64,000 bases of DNA. Origin: Acinetobacter lanii. Its GTDB lineage: Bacteria > Pseudomonadota > Gammaproteobacteria > Pseudomonadales > Moraxellaceae. Position numbers and translations under genes: made by a program. The notes below the pieces were generated by a model, which saw only the letters and a program-made list of their open reading frames with translations, did no database searches and was not told the DNA's origin. The stretch lies in the NCBI RefSeq assembly GCF_011578285.1, contig NZ_CP049916.1:2046001-2110000 (forward strand), given 5' to 3'. This document shows positions 57,992 to 64,000 of the stretch, in pieces. Numbering within the stretch: position 1 is the stretch's first letter; each line of letters opens with the position of its first letter.

Positions 57992-60900
57992 TCAGTCATT
58001 TTCTAAGATGTTACCTGAACGCTCAGAATCCTCATAAAAATAAGAACTGAATTCAACATTCAACTGAGACTTGTTCAGTAGAGTCAATGTATTACTTACT
58101 AATTGAGCAACGACTTTATCCACAATAAGGTCACCTAGCCCAACCACATCTTTAACTAAATCTATATTCAAAATTTTATTTAATAAAAGTGAAACTGGTA
58201 AAGTCAATACATTTACAACTTTAAGGGTTTCTTCTAGATACTTGACTAACCATGCAGTTGATGGACTCTTATCACCTAAGAGTTCAGAAACTAAATCTAG
58301 TACGATCTGCTGATTATCCTTACCTAGCAAACCACCATCACCGAGTGCACCTAAACGAAGATCTTCAATTGCTTCAGTTAATGCACTATCAGACTTATAA
58401 GGAACAACGCGATAATCACCTTCAGTTAATCCACTGAAAGTAACCTCATAGTTATCATTTTTCACTGCACCTAATGCGTATTGCGTACCTAATGAAGCAA
58501 CAACCCCATTACCATTCAATGGAGCAGACATAACAGCTTCCCATTTCTGAGATGCTTCACTCCACTGTTGCAGTTGAATACCATAACCTTTCGCAACAGT
58601 GAGTAAGCCGACATTGGTAAATTCCGCACGAATTTCGCCAATTGCAGCACTTTTCACTTTGATTACTTCACCTGCTGTAGTATCTACTGCATCGAAGGTC
58701 ATCATACGCTGTTCAGATGGTTGAACTGTACTAATTGAGCCCTCAACAGCAGCTTTATCTTCTCCCTCTAAACTGATACCACCACCAATGTTTCCTAATA
58801 AACCAGCAAATGTGAAGCTTGTTGCATCGCCTTCAGATGTATATTCACCTACACCCGTACTTAACTTAACTTCATCTGGTTCAGTTAGACCTAACTCAAC
58901 ATTAAATTCTCTAGAGGCATTTAACCCTAAAGTATTTCCTTCAGTATCATTAAGCCCCGCAACAGCCTTAACATTTGCAATGCCATCTACTAAACTCATG
59001 TCAGAAATATTGAGATCAAGAGACCAATTGAGATTACCCATTTCGTCTTTGGTCAAAATAAAACCATCCATTTCTTGATTTTGATCAAATGCTGTCAAAT
59101 CAATTTTACGTTCAATAGTATTGCCATTAATTAAGATTGAAACAGTGAGATCAGTAACATTGACATCGCTAGACAATTCAGCAATTTGACCTTTTACAGT
59201 CACATAACCATCTTGAACTTCGGATGCATCAACTTTAAAGTCAGTCCCTTCAACTTCTGTAATTACATGTAATCCATCAAGATCAAATGTCGGATCTAAT
59301 ACTTGGATATCAAGCGTGAAACCTTCTGTAACTGGAACTTCTAAAGTATTACCCGCATCATCCACAATAACAGCAATAGCTTGAACTGAAGGTTGATCAC
59401 CATGTTCAAGATTTAGACCGGTTGTTGAAACATCAGCTGTCCATTTACCATCTTTATCAGCTATGACAGTTACTTGCTGTGTCACACCCTTATTGGTAAT
59501 ACTTACTACAACTTCTTTTAATGCATCACCAGCAGCAGTTGCGATACCAGATACATCGCCTTGAATGGTGATCTTGCCATCTTTTTGCTGGCTTTCATTC
59601 ACAACAATCGTTTGTTTTTGATCTTCGATAAATAATGCTTCACCTTCAATCTCAGTAATACGAATTACCGCATCTTGTGACGCAGTCTGAGTATCAACAG
59701 TAAACTTAAGTTCAGGCGATAAACCTTGTGTTACACCATTACTGTTAGAAACAGTATAGCTCACGACATAGTCACCATCATTCAATGGTTGTGTGGATGT
59801 ATAACTCCAAGTACCGTCACGACCAACAATAATTGCTTGATCCGTAACAACAACTTCACCATTTATTGTCAGGGTAATGATCTCACCTTCTACATGACCA
59901 GAACCTTTGATTTCTGGTTTGTTATCATTAGTTTTAGCATTTGATTCGATTAAACCAAGAATTAAAGGAACATCATCCCACGCTTCTGGTGCTGTAGTCG
60001 GTTCACTTGGTACTAATGTCCCAACAATAATTGAACTAGAAAAAGAATCGACATTGTCCCATTCATCTGTTGCAGTCACTTGAACAGGATTCAACCCTTC
60101 ACGTACAGGCATATAGATATTTAGTGTTTTTGCCTGTACTTCGGCAACCGTTAATACATAACGATCACCATTTACAGACACAATATCGCCTGCCTTAGCA
60201 TCTGCACCAAGAGTTACTTTTAACGACGTATAGAATTTTCCGCCCATTTCAGCAGCATTTAGAGAACCATCTTCGTTGATATCATTTAAGAAGGTCAATG
60301 ATTCAACGATATCGCGCTCTGTACCAATGACTGAACTATCTACATCAAAGAATGTAAATTCGACATCCGTTTGTTTTTGGGCATTTTGAGCATCAACTTT
60401 GATAAAGTTGAATCCATCCAATACAGGAACATCATTAATCGTCGCAAACTTGTTACTAATATCTGCAGCTGTAAGCTTATATTCAATACCATTAGCCTTA
60501 ATGATATCACCTGCTTGAGCATCTTCCCCTAAATCAATTTTAATGTTGATCTTCGAACCTGGTAACAGTTCATCTGCTGTAATTTTGCCATCGCCATTGT
60601 TATCACTTAGTAATTCAATGTTGGTGACTAAATCAGCTGAACCTGATGCTCCATTTAAAGACTCAAGCCATTCCGCTTCTGATAAAACTGGTTCACCAGC
60701 TGCTGAGGCTTGTTCAACATAAAGCTCGTATGCAGATTTACCATCAACGCCTTTTGCAGAAATACCTGTATCCGTTGTACCAATAAACCAGTTGCCGTTA
60801 CTACCGATATATGGTGTTAAACCGTTTTGACCTGCTGCACCAGTGGCACCTGCAGCACCTTGGGCTTGAACGCCTGTATCAACACCATTCACATGCCAGT

Positions 60901-62170
60901 TGCCGTTGATGATTTCAACTTTGGCTTGTACTGGAATATTGGTGCTCTCTTGACCGATGTACCAAACACCGTCTTTGATTGTCGGGCTGATGCCATCCTT
61001 ACCTGCAGCACCTGCAACGCCTTGGGCTTGAACGCCTGTATCAACACCATTCACATGCCAGTTGCCGTTGATGATTTCAACTTTGGCTTGTACTGGAATA
61101 TTGGTGCTCTCTTGACCGATGTACCAAACACCGTCTTTGATTGTCGGGCTGATGCCATCCTTACCTGCAGCACCTTGGGCTTGAACGCCTGTATCAACAC
61201 CATTCACATGCCAGTTGCCGTTGATGATTTCAACTTTGGCTTGTACTGGAATATTGGTGCTCTCTTGACCGATGTACCAAACACCGTCTTTGATTGTCGG
61301 GCTGATGCCATCCTTACCTGCAGCACCTGCAACGCCTTGGGCTTGAACGCCTGTATCAACACCATTCACATGCCAGTTGCCGTTGATGATTTCAACTTTG
61401 GCTTGTACTGGAATATTGGTGCTCTCGTCACCGATGTACCAAACACCGTCTTTGATTGTCGGGCTAATGCCATCCTTACCTGCAGCACCTGCAGCGCCTT
61501 GGGCTTGAACGCCTGTATCAACACCATTCACATGCCAGTTGCCGTTGATGATTTCAACTTTGGCTTGTAATGGAATATTGGTGCTCTCTTGACCGATGTA
61601 CCAAACACCGTCTTTGATTGTCGGGCTGATGCCATCCTTACCTGCAACGCCTTGGGCTTGAACGCCTGTATCAACACCATTCACATGCCAGTTGCCGTTG
61701 ATGATTTCAACTTTGGCTTGTACCGGAATGTTGGTGCTCTCTTGACCGATGTACCAAACACCGTCTTTGATTGTCGGGCTGATGCCATCCTTACCTGCAG
61801 CACCTGCAACGCCTTGGGCTTGAACGCCTGTATCAACACCATTCACATGCCAGTTGCCGTTGATGATTTCAACTTTGGCTTGTACCGGAATGTTGGTGCT
61901 CTCGTCACCGATGTACCAAACACCGTCTTTGATTGTCGGGCTGATGCCATCCTTACCTGCAGCACCTGCAACGCCTTGGGCTTGAACGCCTGTATCAACA
62001 CCATTCACATGCCAGTTGCCGTTGATGATTTCAACTTTGGCTTGTAATGGAATATTGGTGCTCTCGTCACCGATGTACCAAACACCGTCTTTGATTGTCG
62101 GGCTAATGCCATCCTTACCTGCAGCACCTGCAACGCCTTGGGCTTGAACGCCTGTATCAACACCATTCAC
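57992..62170 (-). CDS. Giant 3, central segment: collagen-like linkers, repeats and Ig-like modules
   Basis: This 1392-residue open segment begins at the frameshift near 62287 and ends at the IS3 edge. It holds the last nine 51/54-residue repeats (DGVWYIGDESTNIP, NGNWHVNGVDTGVQAQG) with GVAGAAGKDG linkers. A stretch EWLESLNGASGSADLVT and two modules with calcium-style DNNGDGKITADE and NDINEDGSLNAAE motifs follow. Several bacterial Ig-like modules (KPEIKGSGHVEGEIIT, SITNKGVTQQVTVIADKDG) and a region ending SGNILEND complete it. Its GTG start is an artefact. Confidence 0.75.
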   Translation of the reverse strand: MNGVDTGVQAQGVAGAAGKDGISPTIKDGVWYIGDESTNIPLQAKVEIINGNWHVNGVDTGVQAQGVAGAAGKDGISPTIKDGVWYIGDESTNIPVQAKVEIINGNWHVNGVDTGVQAQGVAGAAGKDGISPTIKDGVWYIGQESTNIPVQAKVEIINGNWHVNGVDTGVQAQGVAGKDGISPTIKDGVWYIGQESTNIPLQAKVEIINGNWHVNGVDTGVQAQGAAGAAGKDGISPTIKDGVWYIGDESTNIPVQAKVEIINGNWHVNGVDTGVQAQGVAGAAGKDGISPTIKDGVWYIGQESTNIPVQAKVEIINGNWHVNGVDTGVQAQGAAGKDGISPTIKDGVWYIGQESTNIPVQAKVEIINGNWHVNGVDTGVQAQGVAGAAGKDGISPTIKDGVWYIGQESTNIPVQAKVEIINGNWHVNGVDTGVQAQGAAGATGAAGQNGLTPYIGSNGNWFIGTTDTGISAKGVDGKSAYELYVEQASAAGEPVLSEAEWLESLNGASGSADLVTNIELLSDNNGDGKITADELLPGSKINIKIDLGEDAQAGDIIKANGIEYKLTAADISNKFATINDVPVLDGFNFIKVDAQNAQKQTDVEFTFFDVDSSVIGTERDIVESLTFLNDINEDGSLNAAEMGGKFYTSLKVTLGADAKAGDIVSVNGDRYVLTVAEVQAKTLNIYMPVREGLNPVQVTATDEWDNVDSFSSSIIVGTLVPSEPTTAPEAWDDVPLILGLIESNAKTNDNKPEIKGSGHVEGEIITLTINGEVVVTDQAIIVGRDGTWSYTSTQPLNDGDYVVSYTVSNSNGVTQGLSPELKFTVDTQTASQDAVIRITEIEGEALFIEDQKQTIVVNESQQKDGKITIQGDVSGIATAAGDALKEVVVSITNKGVTQQVTVIADKDGKWTADVSTTGLNLEHGDQPSVQAIAVIVDDAGNTLEVPVTEGFTLDIQVLDPTFDLDGLHVITEVEGTDFKVDASEVQDGYVTVKGQIAELSSDVNVTDLTVSILINGNTIERKIDLTAFDQNQEMDGFILTKDEMGNLNWSLDLNISDMSLVDGIANVKAVAGLNDTEGNTLGLNASREFNVELGLTEPDEVKLSTGVGEYTSEGDATSFTFAGLLGNIGGGISLEGEDKAAVEGSISTVQPSEQRMMTFDAVDTTAGEVIKVKSAAIGEIRAEFTNVGLLTVAKGYGIQLQQWSEASQKWEAVMSAPLNGNGVVASLGTQYALGAVKNDNYEVTFSGLTEGDYRVVPYKSDSALTEAIEDLRLGALGDGGLLGKDNQQIVLDLVSELLGDKSPSTAWLVKYLEETLKVVNVLTLPVSLLLNKILNIDLVKDVVGLGDLIVDKVVAQLVSNTLTLLNKSQLNVEFSSYFYEDSERSGNILEND

Positions 62171-63880
62171 ATGCCAGTTGCCGTTGATGATTTCAACTTT
62201 GGCTTGTACCGGAATGTTGGTGCTCTCTTGACCGATGTACCAAACACCGTCTTTGATTGTCGGGCTGATGCCATCCTTACCTGCAGCACTGCAGCGCCTT
62301 GGGCTTGAACGCCTGTATCAACACCATTCACATGCCAGTTGCCGTTGATGATTTCAACTTTGGCTTGTACCGGAATGTTGGTGCTCTCTTGACCGATGTA
62401 CCAAACACCGTCTTTGATTGTCGGGCTGATGCCATCCTTACCTGCAGCACCTGCAACGCCTTGGGCTTGAACGCCTGTATCAACACCATTCACATGCCAG
62501 TTGCCGTTGATGATTTCAACTTTGGCTTGTACCGGAATGTTGGTGCTCTCTTGACCGATGTACCAAACACCGTCTTTGATTGTCGGGCTGATGCCATCCT
62601 TACCTGCAGCACCTTGGGCTTGAACGCCTGTATCAACACCATTCACATGCCAGTTGCCGTTGATGATTTCAACTTTGGCTTGTACCGGAATGTTGGTGCT
62701 CTCTTGACCGATGTACCAAACACCGTCTTTGATTGTCGGGCTAATGCCATCCTTACCTGCAGCACCTGCAACGCCTTGGGCTTGAACGCCTGTATCAACA
62801 CCATTCACATGCCAGTTGCCGTTGATGATTTCAACTTTGGCTTGTACCGGAATGTTGGTGCTCTCGTCACCGATGTACCAAACACCGTCTTTGATTGTCG
62901 GGCTAATGCCATCCTTACCTGCAACACCTGCAACGCCTTGGGCTTGAACGCCTGTATCAACACCATTCACATGCCAGTTGCCGTTGATGATTTCAACTTT
63001 GGCTTGTACCGGAATGTTGGTGCTCTCTTGACCGATGTACCAAACACCGTCTTTGATTGTCGGGCTAATGCCATCCTTACCTGCAGCACCTGCAACGCCT
63101 TGGGCTTGAACGCCTGTATCAACACCATTCACATGCCAGTTGCCGTTGATGATTTCAACTTTGGCTTGTACCGGAATGTTGGTGCTCTCTTGACCGATGT
63201 ACCAAACACCGTCTTTGATTGTCGGGCTGATGCCATCCTTACCTGCAGCACCTGCAACGCCTTGGGCTTGAACGCCTGTATCAACACCATTCACATGCCA
63301 GTTGCCGTTGATGATTTCAACTTTGGCTTGTACTGAAATATTGGTGCTCTCTTGACCGATGTACCAAACACCGTCTTTGATTGTCGGGCTGATGCCATCC
63401 TTACCTGCAGCACCTGCAACGCCTTGGGCTTGAACGCCTGTATCAACACCATTCACATGCCAGTTGCCGTTGATGATTTCAACTTTGGCTTGTACCGGAA
63501 TGTTGGTGCTCTCTTGACCGATGTACCAAACACCGTCTTTGATTGTCGGGCTGATGCCATCCTTACCTGCAGCACCTGCAACGCCTTGGGCTTGAACGCC
63601 TGTATCAACACCATTCACATGCCAGTTGCCGTTGATGATTTCAACTTTGGCTTGTACCGGAATGTTGGTGCTCTCTTGACCGATGTACCAAACACCGTCT
63701 TTGATTGTCGGGCTGATGCCATCCTTACCTGCAGCACCTTGGGCTTGAACGCCTGTATCAACACCATTCACATGCCAGTTGCCGTTGATGATTTCAACTT
63801 TGGCTTGTACTGAAATATTGGTGCTCTCTTGACCGATGTACCAAACACCGTCTTTGATTGTCGGGCTGACACCGTTTTGA
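60862..63880 (-). repeat. Nineteen 162/153-bp repeats of giant 3
   Basis: The motif NGNWHVNGVDTG occurs 19 times. Units are mostly 162 bp (54 codons), with some of 153 bp. The difference is exactly one Gly-X-Y triplet in the linker, GVAGAAGKDG against GAAGKDG. Small variants (GQES or GDES; NIPV, NIPL or NISV) are shuffled among units, a sign of recombination. Confidence 0.92.
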
Positions 63881-64000
63881 CCAGTTGATGTAAAACCAGT
63901 ATCTATACCATTGATCCACCAGTTGCCGTTACTGCCTACATATGGTGTATAACCGTCTTTACCATCCGCACCTGCATCACCTTTTAATGATGCTAACCAT
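62167..64000 (-). CDS. Giant 3, N-terminal-side segment (partial, open at the window edge)
   Basis: This frame is open from the edge at 64000 to 62167. It begins WLASLKGDAGADGKDGYTP, a sequence style of bacterial collagen-like and tail-fibre-like proteins. A divergent repeat (GNWWINGIDTGFTSTG) and ten standard repeats follow before the frame is lost near 62287. The BapA-type prefix expected at the N-terminus would lie beyond the window. Confidence 0.7.
   Translation of the reverse strand, partial: WLASLKGDAGADGKDGYTPYVGSNGNWWINGIDTGFTSTGQNGVSPTIKDGVWYIGQESTNISVQAKVEIINGNWHVNGVDTGVQAQGAAGKDGISPTIKDGVWYIGQESTNIPVQAKVEIINGNWHVNGVDTGVQAQGVAGAAGKDGISPTIKDGVWYIGQESTNIPVQAKVEIINGNWHVNGVDTGVQAQGVAGAAGKDGISPTIKDGVWYIGQESTNISVQAKVEIINGNWHVNGVDTGVQAQGVAGAAGKDGISPTIKDGVWYIGQESTNIPVQAKVEIINGNWHVNGVDTGVQAQGVAGAAGKDGISPTIKDGVWYIGQESTNIPVQAKVEIINGNWHVNGVDTGVQAQGVAGVAGKDGISPTIKDGVWYIGDESTNIPVQAKVEIINGNWHVNGVDTGVQAQGVAGAAGKDGISPTIKDGVWYIGQESTNIPVQAKVEIINGNWHVNGVDTGVQAQGAAGKDGISPTIKDGVWYIGQESTNIPVQAKVEIINGNWHVNGVDTGVQAQGVAGAAGKDGISPTIKDGVWYIGQESTNIPVQAKVEIINGNWHVNGVDTGVQAQGAAVLQVRMASARQSKTVFGTSVKRAPTFRYKPKLKSSTATGM

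Larger units (their letters stand above)
56688..57993 (+). mobile_element. IS3-family insertion sequence in giant 3
   Basis: The element is 1306 bp. It has perfect 25-bp terminal inverted repeats starting GAACCGTACCGGG (56688-56712 and 57969-57993). AGT flanks both ends (56685-56687 and 57994-57996), a 3-bp target duplication as usual for IS3. It carries orfA and orfB in the plus direction, against the host gene. The intact ends and genes point to a recent insertion. Confidence 0.95.
53724..64000 (-). pseudogene. Giant 3: type I secreted adhesin, broken by an IS3 insertion and a frameshift; N-terminus outside the window
   Basis: Three consecutive open segments on one strand make up one gene. 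They are 62167-64000 (repeats, open at the edge), 57992-62170 (repeats, Ig-like modules) and 53724-56687 (VCBS-like modules and secretion tail). One base is missing near 62287 in a repeat unit (GCACTGC for GCACCTGC). The IS3 element at 56688-57993 splits the gene and supplies a TGA stop with its first bases. Removing the element and one AGT duplicate still leaves the two sides one base out of frame, so there is at least one further lesion. As read, no full-length product can be made. Confidence 0.85.

Noticed and set aside
60827..63813. Long plus-strand frames (up to 345 aa) opposite the giant 3 repeats
   Set aside because: The minus-strand frame has Ig-like and collagen-like sequence continuous with recognisable modules. 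The plus-strand reading is Cys-rich repeats with no start signal, kept open only by the repeat period.

Overview
The window looks like Acinetobacter chromosome. Three things point there: AT-rich intergenic DNA, the Kdo/LPS-transport block kdsD-kdsC-lptC-lptA-lptB next to cysS and a tRNA-Gly(GCC), and Bap/BapA-type type I secreted adhesins with insertion sequences of kinds common in that genus. The species cannot be fixed from the sequence alone.

Layout. Bases 388-5268 (minus strand) hold a complete type I secretion system: a TolC/LapE-like outer membrane protein, a LapB-like ABC exporter and a LapC/HlyD-like adaptor, with 4-base overlaps and a terminator after the last gene. Bases 5425-8828 (minus) are the housekeeping operon kdsD, kdsC, lptC, lptA, lptB. 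Bases 9042-10611 (plus) are cysS and tRNA-Gly with its own promoter and terminator. The rest is dominated by three giant secreted adhesin genes, all on the minus strand. Giant 1 (10826-26203, 5125 aa, intact) has about 42 helical repeats joined by calcium-loop-like DxDxNGxxD linkers. Giant 2 (30505-51760) has about 53 near-identical 324-bp repeats coding for Ig-like modules. It is broken as read by six small indels, all inside the array; correcting them gives exactly 7084 codons plus a stop. Giant 3 (53724 to beyond 64000) has 19 copies of a 162/153-bp repeat with short Gly-X-Y linkers. It is broken by a 1-base deletion and by an IS3-family insertion. An OmpA-like peptidoglycan-binding lipoprotein precedes giant 2 in the same operon, and a small exported protein of unknown function follows giant 3.

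Between giants 1 and 2 lies a nest of mobile elements (26.7-30.3 kb): an IS110 element with a likely bridge RNA, an IS5-family fragment, a decayed IS5/IS903-type element and an IS630 element. A degenerate copy of the tRNA-Gly 3' tail and its terminator sits inside this nest.

Proposed working (inference). The three adhesins end in matching C-terminal secretion tails and would be exported by the single exporter at the left end. At least giants 1 and 2 start with BapA-type prefix domains followed by a hydrophobic segment, which may hold them at the surface. The unusual content is the set of three architecturally different giant stalks beside one exporter, with repeat arrays that are clearly recombining or expanding, and with disruption of two of the three genes.
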